Origin: a virus
Strand: one strand, 5' to 3'
IMG/VR virus record: IMGVR_UViG_3300047408_000094
Span: 1-39,030 of that record
Length of the DNA stretch: 39,030 nucleotides
Below are positions 12,230-19,557 of the stretch, piece by piece. Every line of letters begins with the position of its first letter. Position 1 is the stretch's first letter. The position numbers and the translations under genes are program-made. The notes beneath the pieces were generated by a model. That model did no database searches. It saw only the letters and a program-made list of their open reading frames with translations, and was not told the origin of the DNA.

Positions 12230-13045
12230 ATGTCCGACGACAACATCCCTGACATTGGCGAGGTCTACCGCGGTCGCTCGCCCGAGATCGCCAAGCTCGC
12301 CGCCGCGCTCTGCAAGGCGCAGGCAGCCATGGGCGGCGCCAAGAAGGACAGCACCAACCCACACTTCAAAAATGCCTACGCCGACCTGGCGAGTATCTGG
12401 GATGCCGTGCGCAAGCCGCTCACCGACAACGGCCTGGCCATCGTGCAGTTTCCGCGCACGACCAGAAACGGCGTCGAGGTCGAGACGATGCTGGTTCACT
12501 CCAGCGGCGAGTACATGACCGACGTTCTATGGCTGCCGGTCCTCAAGATGGACGCACAGGGCGTCGGGTCAGCCATCACCTATGGACGCCGCTATGCGCT
12601 GATGTCCGTGACCGGCATTGCCCCGATCGACGATGACGACGGCGAGGGCGCAGTCTCGCACAAGCCCGGCGTGCCCGGCTCGGCCGGCGGCGGCGCCGAC
12701 TTCCGCCCGCCCGGCCCGCGCCAGTCGTCAGCCAACGGCCGGCGCATGGCAAACGATGACGAGCACCTGATCGACAACGAACGCGGCAAGGGCACCACCG
12801 GCAAGCCGCCGACACAAGACGAGCGCGCCCAGAAGATCGCCGCCAAGGCCAAGGCATGGGTCGACAACGCTGCGGCCACGCTGCGGCTCTCCGGGCAGTC
12901 GGTCGACTCGCTGTCGCGCTTCCTGGCCGACCACGAGGAGCAGATCACATTCCTCAATGACCACGCGCCGACCGAATTCGAGCGGTTCTTCGAGGTCTAC
13001 AACGACGTGGCTGATAAGGCCCGCGCAATGGTGGGGGGAGCGTGA
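12230..13045 (+). CDS. erf: ERF-family single-strand annealing recombinase
   Basis: 271 residues from ATG at 12230. The ERF superfamily core spans about residues 15-140: SPEIAKLAAALCKAQAAMGG, KNAYADLASIWDAVRKPLTD, the GVGSAITYGRRYALMSVTGI signature, then an acidic loop (DDDDGEG). The middle is a Gly/Pro-rich linker, and the C-terminal 80 residues are helical. ERF proteins form rings that anneal complementary single strands, serving recombination and circularisation of phage DNA. The neighbouring NinB gene fits the same pathway. The stop overlaps the ATG of the next gene. Confidence 0.9.
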   Translation: MSDDNIPDIGEVYRGRSPEIAKLAAALCKAQAAMGGAKKDSTNPHFKNAYADLASIWDAVRKPLTDNGLAIVQFPRTTRNGVEVETMLVHSSGEYMTDVLWLPVLKMDAQGVGSAITYGRRYALMSVTGIAPIDDDDGEGAVSHKPGVPGSAGGGADFRPPGPRQSSANGRRMANDDEHLIDNERGKGTTGKPPTQDERAQKIAAKAKAWVDNAAATLRLSGQSVDSLSRFLADHEEQITFLNDHAPTEFERFFEVYNDVADKARAMVGGA

Positions 13046-13689
13046 TGGACGCGCTGAGTAACGCCCCACCACTGCAAGATCGGCTCGCCCTCGACTACGA
13101 GGACCTGCGCGCCGAGATCGCCCACGCCCTCGCGACCATGCCGCCCATGTTCGGCATCAGCATCGAGAGCGACGACGACATCCTGGCCGCCCGCGACGTG
13201 GCGCTCTCGCTCAAGGCGTTGCAGAGCCGGGTCGCCGCCGCGTTCAAGGCTGAGAAGGAGCCCTGGCTCGAGGGCGGCCGAACCTGCGACGCTTTCTTCA
13301 GGGCGTTGCGGGTCGGCCTCGATGCCACGGTTCTGGCCATCACCACCCAGGCCGCCACTTGGCAGGCGACGAAGCTGGCCATGGCCCGCGAGAAGGCCGC
13401 CGAGGAGGCCCGCTTTGCCGCGTTCCTCGACGAGCCGCCGCCCGAGCCAGCCAAGCCCGCCGCCATGACCCGCGTCGCTGACGGGGGCGCCGTGGCCGTC
13501 AGCGGGGCCGTCCGCTGGGACTTCGAGGTCGTCGACCCGGACGCCCTGCCCCGCGAGCTGCTGCAGGTCAACGCCGCAGCGGTCAAAGCCCGCGTCGCCG
13601 GGCTCAAGGCAACCACCACCATCGACAAGGCAGCCGGGGCCATCCCTGGCGTGCGGATATTTGAGAAAATTCAGGCCACGTTCCGTTAG
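13045..13689 (+). CDS. ERF-partner phage protein, 214 aa
   Basis: The start ATG at 13045 shares its A with the stop of ERF and follows GGGGGGAGCG. The N-terminal half is a long helical region (LKALQSRVAAAFKAEKEPWL; MAREKAAEEARFAAFLDEPP). The C-terminal domain (VRWDFEVVDPDALPRELLQV ... AIPGVRIFEK) is a pattern often encoded next to phage annealing proteins. It probably helps recombination or nuclease control. This function is inferred from position and resemblance. Confidence 0.75.
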   Translation: MDALSNAPPLQDRLALDYEDLRAEIAHALATMPPMFGISIESDDDILAARDVALSLKALQSRVAAAFKAEKEPWLEGGRTCDAFFRALRVGLDATVLAITTQAATWQATKLAMAREKAAEEARFAAFLDEPPPEPAKPAAMTRVADGGAVAVSGAVRWDFEVVDPDALPRELLQVNAAAVKARVAGLKATTTIDKAAGAIPGVRIFEKIQATFR

Positions 13690-13697
13690 GGGCTGTC

Positions 13698-13964
13698 ATG
13701 AACGACCGCTATTGGGACGACCCGGTTTTCCGCGAGGCCGCTCGCCGCTACGGACGCGAATATTCGGCATGGTACCGGGCCTATGCCCGCGATGCCCGCA
13801 GAGACTTGCGCTCGCTCATGGCCATGGGACCGCACACCACGCGGCTGATCCGCCGCCACATCGACATCTGGAGCGCAAGCGATGCCGAGGTGAAGCGGTT
13901 CTATGACCAATTCAAGTGGAGGCTGGAATATGCCAAACGCACAGGGCAGATCTTCGACTGGTAA
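13698..13964 (+). CDS. Hypothetical protein, 88 aa
   Basis: ATG at 13698, eight bases after the preceding stop. The protein is Arg/Tyr/Trp-rich and helical (FREAARRYGREYSAWYRAYA; WRLEYAKRTGQIFDW), so it may bind nucleic acid. No domain is recognised. The next gene starts 35 nt before this one ends. Confidence 0.6.
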   Translation: MNDRYWDDPVFREAARRYGREYSAWYRAYARDARRDLRSLMAMGPHTTRLIRRHIDIWSASDAEVKRFYDQFKWRLEYAKRTGQIFDW

Positions 13965-14421
13965 GGCCGAACGCTCGCCGCTCAAGCGGCGCTCGCTGTC
14001 GTTCAGCCAGCACGCCGAGCAGCTCAAGCGCGACGAGGCGCATCTGTTCGACGACTACGACAGCACCCTGCTGGCGCAGGAGATGTTGTCGCTGCTGTAT
14101 CCCAAAGGCGTCGAGCACGAGAACGTCGTGCTTGAGGGGTTCGAGTGCCTGTTCCGGCAGAACCGGCGGTATCTCGATCCGGGCTTCGAAGCCCAAGTGC
14201 AGAAGCGGCGTCGAGAAATTCCAACCACCTCGACGCCCCAGGTCGGTGAGATGCTGACGGCCGTGCTGGGCGTGCTGACCGTCAAGACGAAGATGCGCGA
14301 TGGGCGCTTTCTGGGCCAATGGACGTTCGGCGAGTTCCGCAAGGAATACAAGGCGATGTCCGAACTGGTCCTGCGCTATGCCGACCTCGGCGACGACGAA
14401 CTGATGGGCGACCATCTCTAG
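13930..14421 (+). CDS. Hypothetical protein, 163 aa
   Basis: ATG at 13930 is taken as the start; the frame is open 27 nt farther upstream. The basic N-terminus (KAERSPLKRRSLSF) is followed by mostly helical sequence (EMLSLLYPKGVEHENVVLEG) and VGEMLTAVLGVLTVKTKMRD. A family was not recognised. A perfect GC hairpin lies just after its stop, so it may end a transcript segment. Confidence 0.65.
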   Translation: MPNAQGRSSTGKAERSPLKRRSLSFSQHAEQLKRDEAHLFDDYDSTLLAQEMLSLLYPKGVEHENVVLEGFECLFRQNRRYLDPGFEAQVQKRRREIPTTSTPQVGEMLTAVLGVLTVKTKMRDGRFLGQWTFGEFRKEYKAMSELVLRYADLGDDELMGDHL

Positions 14422-14436
14422 ACGAACGAGGGGACG

Positions 14437-14457
14437 GGCCGGGGCTCAACCCCGGCC
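14437..14457 (+). terminator. Strong GC hairpin between early genes
   Basis: GGCCGGGG-CTCAA-CCCCGGCC forms a perfect 8-bp stem with a 5-nt loop, followed only by TTCC rather than a U-run. It could be a partial terminator, an RNA processing or stability element, or an attenuator before NinB. Confidence 0.5.
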
Positions 14458-14486
14458 TTCCATCCAATGAAGCGATAGAGGCACCC

Positions 14487-14903
14487 ATGAGTTCACCCGA
14501 GAGACGACGCTACACGTTGACGGAACAAAACCGAGCTTGGGTAGGGTCCTTCATCCTGACTCTCGAGCCGGGCTATGTCGTCACCGTATCCCCGCCCGGC
14601 CGATCGCTCGACCAGAACTCGGCGCTTCACGGATACTGTTCGCAGATAGCCAAAGCGCGGCCAGTCTGGAACGGCATCGACATGACGGCGGGGGACTATA
14701 AAGCCCTGTTCGTCGTTTCTCATGCCATCGCTACCAGCGGCGGTAGCGTTCGGCTCGTTCCAGACCTGGAAGGTCGTGGGCTCGTCCAGCTTCGCGAGCA
14801 ATCCTCGCGCATGACCAAGGAGCGGGCGAGCAGCCTGCTTTCCTACATCGACGCATGGGCTGCATCCAACGGCATCACGCTCATAGGGCAGCAGAATGGC
14901 TAA
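14487..14903 (+). CDS. ninB: NinB-family recombination protein
   Basis: 138 residues from ATG at 14487. The signature RSLDQNSALHGYCSQIAKAR matches NinB (lambda Orf), followed by a region corresponding to its W-x-G-x-x-x-D segment (VWNGIDMTAGDYKALFVV) and the late SSRMTKERASSLLSYIDAWA motif. NinB/Orf proteins bind single-stranded DNA and help recombinases load. Pairing with ERF a few genes upstream makes a P22/lambda-type recombination module. The stop region overlaps the next HNH gene by 8 nt. Confidence 0.88.
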   Translation: MSSPERRRYTLTEQNRAWVGSFILTLEPGYVVTVSPPGRSLDQNSALHGYCSQIAKARPVWNGIDMTAGDYKALFVVSHAIATSGGSVRLVPDLEGRGLVQLREQSSRMTKERASSLLSYIDAWAASNGITLIGQQNG

Positions 14904-15375
14904 GCACATCAGGTTTCCAAACGACATGCCCCTAAGTGAGAAACTGGAGCGGCGGATGAACAAGAATGGCCCGAACGGCTGTTGGATATGGACCGCCGGG
15001 ACGATCCTCAAAGGCTATGGCCGTGTCCGGCATGCCAAAAAACTCTGGCTCGCACATCGTGCCTCTTGGTTAGTCGCGCATGGCCCCATTCCAGATGGCA
15101 AATTCGTTCTGCATCGTTGCGACAATCCCCCGTGCTGCAATCCCGATCATCTGTTCCTGGGCGATCACGCCATCAACGATGCGGATAAGCGCGCCAAAGG
15201 ACGCCAGCCTTCGATGAAGGGAACGCGCAATCCAAATGTGCGGCATACACCGGACAAAATCCTCGCCATCCGAGCCGACCCACGCCCGGTGAGAGAGATT
15301 GCTGACGAGTTAGGGTGCCACCCATCCTATGTCTATTACATCAAGAAACGGAAACTATGGGCGTCGCTGCCATGA
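14896..15375 (+). CDS. HNH homing-type endonuclease (HNH_3-like)
   Basis: 159 residues from ATG at 14896, overlapping the end of NinB. The core is complete: GCWIWTAGTILKGYGRVRHA, AHRASWLVAHGPIPDG, LHRCDNPPCCNPDHLFLGDH, NDADKRAKGRQ. A C-terminal helix-turn-helix (VREIADELGCHPSYVYYIKK) would give DNA specificity. It is related in architecture to the genes at 8874 and 29466. Likely selfish, possibly excluding competing phages by cutting their DNA. Confidence 0.87.
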   Translation: MAKHIRFPNDMPLSEKLERRMNKNGPNGCWIWTAGTILKGYGRVRHAKKLWLAHRASWLVAHGPIPDGKFVLHRCDNPPCCNPDHLFLGDHAINDADKRAKGRQPSMKGTRNPNVRHTPDKILAIRADPRPVREIADELGCHPSYVYYIKKRKLWASLP

Positions 15376-15428
15376 ATGGCGCCGAGAACGGCGTGCGGTT
15401 CCAGGCGGAGGAAAGGGAGGCAGGATGA
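15372..15428 (+). CDS. Possible 18-residue linking peptide
   Basis: ATG at 15372 overlaps the HNH stop (ATGA), and its TGA overlaps the next ATG (ATGA). The product MNGAENGVRFQAEEREAG is polar. It may exist only to couple translation of the flanking genes; its end contains the next gene's Shine-Dalgarno (GGAGGCAGG). Confidence 0.3.
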   Translation: MNGAENGVRFQAEEREAG

Positions 15429-15838
15429 GCGACCCCATGACAGGACCCTACCGGCCCACGCAGTGGCGGAAAAACCGCGCCAGCAAGACCAGCATGGACG
15501 GCCTGCCAAGCGACGAGGAACTGGCCGGGCAGACGCCCGAGCAGGCCGAACGCTTCCCGCTCTACACGCCAGAGCAGGTCGAGGCCGAGACCAAGGACGT
15601 GAAGATCTGCCTCACGTTCGGCGGCGGTCCCGGCGCGGCCATGAAGATCCGCGACCAGGCCGAGATGATAATTGCCGGCATGCGGGCGATTATTGAAAAG
15701 ACCCGCCAGCATGATCTAGGCTCAACCAGGCAGCGGATCGAAGCGCGCAACGAAGCTGCCTCGCTCGGCCGCGCCCTCTCTCGGTTCAATGGGCGCACGC
15801 CTTACGGCGACTGGAAGCCGAAGAAGCCACGCTCTTGA
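15425..15838 (+). CDS. Hypothetical protein, 137 aa, last rightward gene
   Basis: ATG at 15425 after GGGAGGCAGG. A basic, disordered N-terminus (YRPTQWRKNRASKTSMDG) precedes an acidic stretch (TPEQAERFPLYTPEQVEAET). A helical part (KIRDQAEMIIAGMRAIIEKT) follows, then a basic tail ending KPKKPRS. No family is recognised. It closes the rightward unit just before the convergent late genes. Confidence 0.6.
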   Translation: MSDPMTGPYRPTQWRKNRASKTSMDGLPSDEELAGQTPEQAERFPLYTPEQVEAETKDVKICLTFGGGPGAAMKIRDQAEMIIAGMRAIIEKTRQHDLGSTRQRIEARNEAASLGRALSRFNGRTPYGDWKPKKPRS

Positions 15839-16077
15839 TTTGAAGTACTACAAGGCGCGGTGTACGCCGAGAAATTGGCAGAACTATATAATATACGATA
15901 ACTGGACTGACCCAACCCGGCCATCCTCTTGATTTGGCGTCAATTCGGCAAACCATCCCCATTACGCACCATGCCTGAGTTCCGCCCCCGTTCTATCAAC
16001 CCATGGCGTATCGGGCATTTTCCATAATCATGCCCCACCCCGGCGGACTGCGACGCCCGCCGGGCTGCGACGGGGAC
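15839..16077. other. Convergent intergenic region, 239 bp
   Basis: No open frame with a ribosome site is visible. The segment includes an AT-rich run (ACTATATAATATACGATAAC, 15883-15902) unlike the surrounding GC-rich DNA. An 11-bp direct repeat CTCTTGATTTG occurs at 15832-15842 and 15926-15936. It separates the end of the rightward early unit from the end of the leftward late unit. It could hold terminators or an attachment site, but neither is shown directly. Confidence 0.5.
16038..16065 (-). terminator. Candidate hairpin at the end of the late leftward unit
   Basis: CCCGGCGG (16039-16046) and CCGCCGGG (16057-16064) form a perfect 8-bp stem around a 10-nt loop, just beyond the last late gene. 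No U-run follows, so terminator activity is uncertain. Confidence 0.4.
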
Positions 16078-16455
16078 TCAGGTCGGCGTCGGAACCGGCG
16101 GGACCGGCTGGCCGGTGGCGTAGTCCGGCGGTGGCGTCGGCAGCGGCTTGGGCGGCGGCGTGCTGGCGTCGAGCGACGCATAGTGCCAGATCCCCTCGGG
16201 ATCGCGCACGAGGATCAGCGTCTCACCCGCTGCCACGACCGGCGGACGGCCGCTCGGCAGGCTGTTGTCGGGGAAGGCCGGGTTGTGCGGCGGACGGTTG
16301 CCGGGATGGCCGCCATGACCCGGCAGGCCCTGGTCGGGCCGCCCGCCCCCGCCACCGACACCGAAGCCCGGATCGGTCGCATGGAACGGCCGCAGCAGAT
16401 AGAGGTCGCCGCCGCCTTCGACCTTGGTGACATGGACTAGCTTGGCGTCTGGCAT
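16078..16455 (-). CDS. Gly/Pro-rich phage protein, 125 aa
   Basis: ATG at 16455 after GGGAGATCC. A compact N-terminus (AKLVHVTKVEGGGDLYLLRP) is followed by a Gly/Pro/Asp/Asn-rich low-complexity middle (residues about 30-70). A short strand segment follows (LILVRDPEGIWHYASL), then a polyproline tail. It resembles unnamed proteins found near phage lysis genes but has no assigned function. It is the last gene of the late unit. Confidence 0.65.
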   Translation of the reverse strand: MPDAKLVHVTKVEGGGDLYLLRPFHATDPGFGVGGGGGRPDQGLPGHGGHPGNRPPHNPAFPDNSLPSGRPPVVAAGETLILVRDPEGIWHYASLDASTPPPKPLPTPPPDYATGQPVPPVPTPT

Positions 16456-16511
16456 GAGAGGATCTCCCTAGGTTCAGGTTGGCGCACGCTACGCTAGGCA
16501 TATGACAGACG

Positions 16512-16592
16512 CTACCGGAACGCCAGAAACAGGATGATGGCGACCCCGACCACGATCAGCAGGTAGGGCAACCAGACAAACAGCTCCGTCAC
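16512..16592 (-). CDS. Tiny membrane peptide, 26 aa
   Basis: GTG at 16592 overlaps the stop of the glycoside hydrolase-like gene (GTGA). The product is a single hydrophobic helix (WLPYLLIVVGVAIILFLAFR). It sits in the lysis region and could be an accessory holin or other lysis peptide, but this is speculative. Confidence 0.45.
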   Translation of the reverse strand: MTELFVWLPYLLIVVGVAIILFLAFR

Positions 16593-17728
16593 TTGACCGG
16601 AGTCAGGTTGACGGTGCCGGTGAACGTGCCGTTTAGGGTGCCACTGACCGTGCCGGTGTAGTTGGGCGGCGGTGTCGGTGTTCCGCCGCCGCCGCCTCCG
16701 CCGCCGGGGTCGGGCGGCGTACCACCGCTCGACATCGCCCCGAACTGAGCCACCGTCGCCGCGGTCGGCTTGCAGTTGCCGACGACGTAGCACACGCCGA
16801 AGAACCGCTCGACGCCCGCCATGTCGGGCTGATCGAGCATCTCGTAGACGACCACCTCGGCAAACACGTCGCTGTATTTGTTGATGACCTCGTTGAGCGC
16901 CTGCGTCAGCGCCGTGACACAGGTCCCGCCGCCGTCGGTGTTGCCGTCGTAAATCTCGCCGCAGTTCACCTCGTTGAAGAAGATCGGCACGCCGAATTTC
17001 TTCGACGCTGCCTTGGCCTGGCCGAGGTACTTGTCCATCCAATAGCCAACGTCGTGTTGCCTAGGATAATAGTGGAAGCTCACGTAGTTGAAGTTCCACC
17101 CGCTCGCCTTGGCCATGTCCAGGAACCAGCCGTCGCCCGAGGCATCACCGGCGCACTGAGACTCGGCGGCGTCGTTGTTGCAGCTCATGATGTTGATGGT
17201 GGTCTTCAGTCCGGCGTGCAGCTCGGCCTCGGCCTGCTCGACGCCACGCACGCTTGGCAGCATGGCGTTGATGCGGTCCTGGGCGCCTTGCTTCGGTGCG
17301 TCCTGCTCGTTGCCGATCTCCCAGATCTTGATGTCGTTGGCGTATCTCTTCGCAATCGTGTAGGTCGCTGCCTGTGTCCCCGGATACAACATGGGGCGCA
17401 CCGTGATCCCGTACTTCCTGGCCAGCGGCACGACCTTGTCGAGGATGTCGAAGCTCGTCGTGCCGACGTCGGTGCGCCACAGCGTCAAGTGATTAGCCTG
17501 CATCCACTGCATGCGCTGCTCGACCTCGGCCAGCGGATAGTAGGCGCGGCCGTCGTGACCATTGAGCCCGAACGTGATGCTCGTCGTCCCGGCAGTGGCT
17601 TGCGGCCGGACAATGCCGGTATGGCCGGCGATCCTGCCCTTCGGCGCCTCCGGCTTCTGCTGGGCATTGGCGGGAACGGTGAGCAGCAGCAGGAGGGCGG
17701 TTATAATTCTGGTTATATTTTTCGTCAT
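16589..17728 (-). CDS. Secreted glycoside hydrolase-like protein (clan GH-A type)
   Basis: 379 residues from ATG at 17728 after GAAGGACAAAC. A Sec signal peptide (ITRIITALLLLLTVPANA) is followed by a TIM-barrel-like pattern: WRTDVG, IKIWEIGNEQD with putative acid/base E141, FNYVSFHYYP, then IFFNEVNC with putative nucleophile E253. The two glutamates after strands 4 and 7 are the GH-A arrangement, but the exact family cannot be named. After residue 330 a Gly/Pro linker leads to a short strand repeat (GTVSGTLNGTFTGTVNL). Placed next to the endolysin, it may degrade capsule or exopolysaccharide around the host. Export by the signal peptide implies it is not a virion part. Confidence 0.75.
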   Translation of the reverse strand: MTKNITRIITALLLLLTVPANAQQKPEAPKGRIAGHTGIVRPQATAGTTSITFGLNGHDGRAYYPLAEVEQRMQWMQANHLTLWRTDVGTTSFDILDKVVPLARKYGITVRPMLYPGTQAATYTIAKRYANDIKIWEIGNEQDAPKQGAQDRINAMLPSVRGVEQAEAELHAGLKTTINIMSCNNDAAESQCAGDASGDGWFLDMAKASGWNFNYVSFHYYPRQHDVGYWMDKYLGQAKAASKKFGVPIFFNEVNCGEIYDGNTDGGGTCVTALTQALNEVINKYSDVFAEVVVYEMLDQPDMAGVERFFGVCYVVGNCKPTAATVAQFGAMSSGGTPPDPGGGGGGGGTPTPPPNYTGTVSGTLNGTFTGTVNLTPVK

Positions 17729-17737
17729 GTTTGTCCT

Positions 17738-18193
17738 TCAGGCGAAGCCGGTGGTGGTCCCGGCGTTTGTAATTGTCAGGCACTCGCAGCGGGCGTCGTC
17801 GATGTTCACGGTGATCGCCAGGTGAACCCAGTCGCCGTATTCGTGGATGAGCTGGTCGATGCCGAGCGTGTCGAGATAGGGCTCGATCGCGTGGCAGACC
17901 TCGAGCGGCGTACCGAAGGCTGGCACGATGAAATCGGCCGCGAGGCCGGACATATGGGCGCTGGTACTGGACCCGCCGGTGGCTGCGTTGACCTCGGGGC
18001 TGCGGTAGCCACTGGTGATCTGGACGGGGTTAGCGCCGCAGATGTCGCGGACTTCCTCCATGACCTGAGCAAGCTGCTGTAGGTGGACATGGGCCTCCGG
18101 GGTCGGCGTGTTGTCGAGCCCCATGCGCGAGGCGGTCTGCGAGTAGACGAACTCGGCCAAGGTGAAGTGCTCGCTGAGTTGCTCGCTGGGCAT
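17738..18193 (-). CDS. Endolysin, peptidase M15 family (D-Ala-D-Ala carboxypeptidase type)
   Basis: 151 residues from ATG at 18193, which overlaps the upstream stop (TGATG). The M15_3 zinc-peptidase pattern is visible: ITSGYRSPEVN, then SAHMSGLAADF with H80 and D87, and WVHLAI with H124 as third ligand. Its substrate is the peptide cross-link of peptidoglycan. There is no signal peptide, so it needs a holin to reach the wall; two small membrane proteins are encoded 1 kb upstream in the same unit. Confidence 0.85.
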   Translation of the reverse strand: MPSEQLSEHFTLAEFVYSQTASRMGLDNTPTPEAHVHLQQLAQVMEEVRDICGANPVQITSGYRSPEVNAATGGSSTSAHMSGLAADFIVPAFGTPLEVCHAIEPYLDTLGIDQLIHEYGDWVHLAITVNIDDARCECLTITNAGTTTGFA

Positions 18194-19080
18194 CAGGCTG
18201 CCTCCTGCGGTTTCAGCACTTCGCAATTGTAGAGATTGATATTCGCCAAGTTAAGATTGTCCTCGCGCCCGCCGTAGTCGAGGACGTAGGTCATCTGCCC
18301 GCCGGTGTTGGACGCGTCGATGTTGGTGATGGTGGTGTAAAAATAGTTATCGCTGACGACGATGGCGGCGTGGCCGGTGTTGCCGACGTTTTCGTAGGAG
18401 CAGTCGGAGACCAGTTTGACGCCGATCGGTGCCAGGATCGCCGGCCCGTCGAGAGCGATGAAGTTGCCGCCCCGGATCAGCACCGAGGCGCAGGCGTCGC
18501 AGAAGATGCCGCGAGCCTCGCCCAGGTTGGCCGGCCCGGTGCGCAGGCTGGGGTTCTCGATGAAGATGTTGCTCATGATGCCGGGGATCTCGTAGCCCTG
18601 ACGGACCCAGATGCCGTTGTCCCTGCAGTACGATCCCTTGGGCCGCACGATGAAGCCCTCGAAGACCTCGCCCTCCAGGTAGATGCCGTTCTGGACGTGC
18701 TCGAAGGTGCAGTCGGCAACCAGGAAGTTGCGCACCGCCGCGCCGCTCGAGCCGCGCACCTCGAGGAAGTTGGCAGGCGGCGCCGCATAGCCGTCGCCGT
18801 AGGCCGACACGCCGCGGAAGACGAAGTTCTTGTTCTCCTCGCCATCGGTCTGGAAGCGGAACATCGGCGTTCCGTACTGGCCGTCGCTTTTCCAGGTGAA
18901 GTGCGCGCCGTAGGCTTCCAGCCCGTTCTCGAAGTAGTGACCACCGCGCAGCGTGAAGTCGAGCGTGCGGTCGAGGGTCAGCCGCGTGTCGGGATCGAGT
19001 GTCAGGAGCCGGCCATGGTCGAGCGCGTACTGAAGGGCGGCGGCCAAATCTTCCGGGCTGTGCGGTCGGTCGAAGGTCAT
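18193..19080 (-). CDS. Beta-helix (pectate-lyase-like) protein, probable tailspike
   Basis: 295 residues from ATG at 19080. Repeated short strands with Asn/Gly turns (FVFRGVSAYGDGY, FLVADCTFEHVQNGIYLEGE, SVLIRGGNFIALDGPAILAP, AAIVVSDNYFYTTITNIDAS) are the right-handed parallel beta-helix pattern of polysaccharide-binding or -degrading phage spikes. No unambiguous catalytic residues can be assigned. It lacks a long N-terminal virion-attachment part, so it may attach through another protein. Confidence 0.75.
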   Translation of the reverse strand: MTFDRPHSPEDLAAALQYALDHGRLLTLDPDTRLTLDRTLDFTLRGGHYFENGLEAYGAHFTWKSDGQYGTPMFRFQTDGEENKNFVFRGVSAYGDGYAAPPANFLEVRGSSGAAVRNFLVADCTFEHVQNGIYLEGEVFEGFIVRPKGSYCRDNGIWVRQGYEIPGIMSNIFIENPSLRTGPANLGEARGIFCDACASVLIRGGNFIALDGPAILAPIGVKLVSDCSYENVGNTGHAAIVVSDNYFYTTITNIDASNTGGQMTYVLDYGGREDNLNLANINLYNCEVLKPQEAA

Positions 19081-19081
19081 G

Positions 19082-19321
19082 TCACTTGTCCTTGCCGTCC
19101 CGCCGGATGCCGGCGAAGGCCAGCGCCGCCGCCAGCGCCGCCGCGAGCAGGCCCATCAACCTGTTGTGCGGATCGCAACTGATTTCGCTGTCGCTGATGA
19201 TGGCGGTGGCATGAACCACGCAGGCCACGGCGAAGGCGGTGATCACCACGCCGTAGATGCCGACGACAAACGCGATCAGCCAGAACGCAGCCCTGACCGG
19301 ATCGAACGGTGGCTTGTCCAC
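19082..19321 (-). CDS. Two-helix membrane protein, holin candidate
   Basis: GTG at 19321 with a GGAG site seven bases upstream; an out-of-frame ATG lies just before it. There are two hydrophobic helices (AFWLIAFVVGIYGVVITAFA and LMGLLAAALAAALAFAGI) with a short loop and a charged C-terminus (RRDGKDK), the usual class II holin-like shape. Its position near the endolysin fits a holin, but small phage membrane proteins cannot be assigned reliably. Confidence 0.65.
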   Translation of the reverse strand: MDKPPFDPVRAAFWLIAFVVGIYGVVITAFAVACVVHATAIISDSEISCDPHNRLMGLLAAALAAALAFAGIRRDGKDK

Positions 19322-19340
19322 TCATGCTCCGCCTGCCCGC

Positions 19341-19544
19341 TTAACGCAGGGCCGGAACATGGACGACACCGGACAGAAGGTGCCACAGCACGAGGACGCA
19401 CAGCAGGGCGACGATGACCCAGATAACGCGCATCACATTCGCAGGCAGCGGCACCCCGATCTGACCCAAAACCCATATCACCAGGTAGACGACCAGAACG
19501 ATCACACAGATCGAGATCAGGGCGTAGATGACGGCGTCGATCAT
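19341..19544 (-). CDS. Two-helix membrane protein, second holin/antiholin candidate
   Basis: ATG at 19544 preceded by GGGAGGCTGCC. Two membrane helices (VIYALISICVIVLVVYLVIW and VMRVIWVIVALLCVLVLWHL) with a short Gly/Pro loop. Together with the protein at 19082 it could form a holin/antiholin pair. Other roles in the envelope are possible. Confidence 0.65.
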   Translation of the reverse strand: MIDAVIYALISICVIVLVVYLVIWVLGQIGVPLPANVMRVIWVIVALLCVLVLWHLLSGVVHVPALR

Positions 19545-19557
19545 GGCAGCCTCCCGG

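Noticed and set aside
15878-15910. dif-like XerCD attachment site in the AT-rich run
   Set aside because: Only the central TATAA-type bases resemble dif; the XerD arm (TTATGTTAAAT-like) is not present, so the match is no better than expected from AT-rich DNA.
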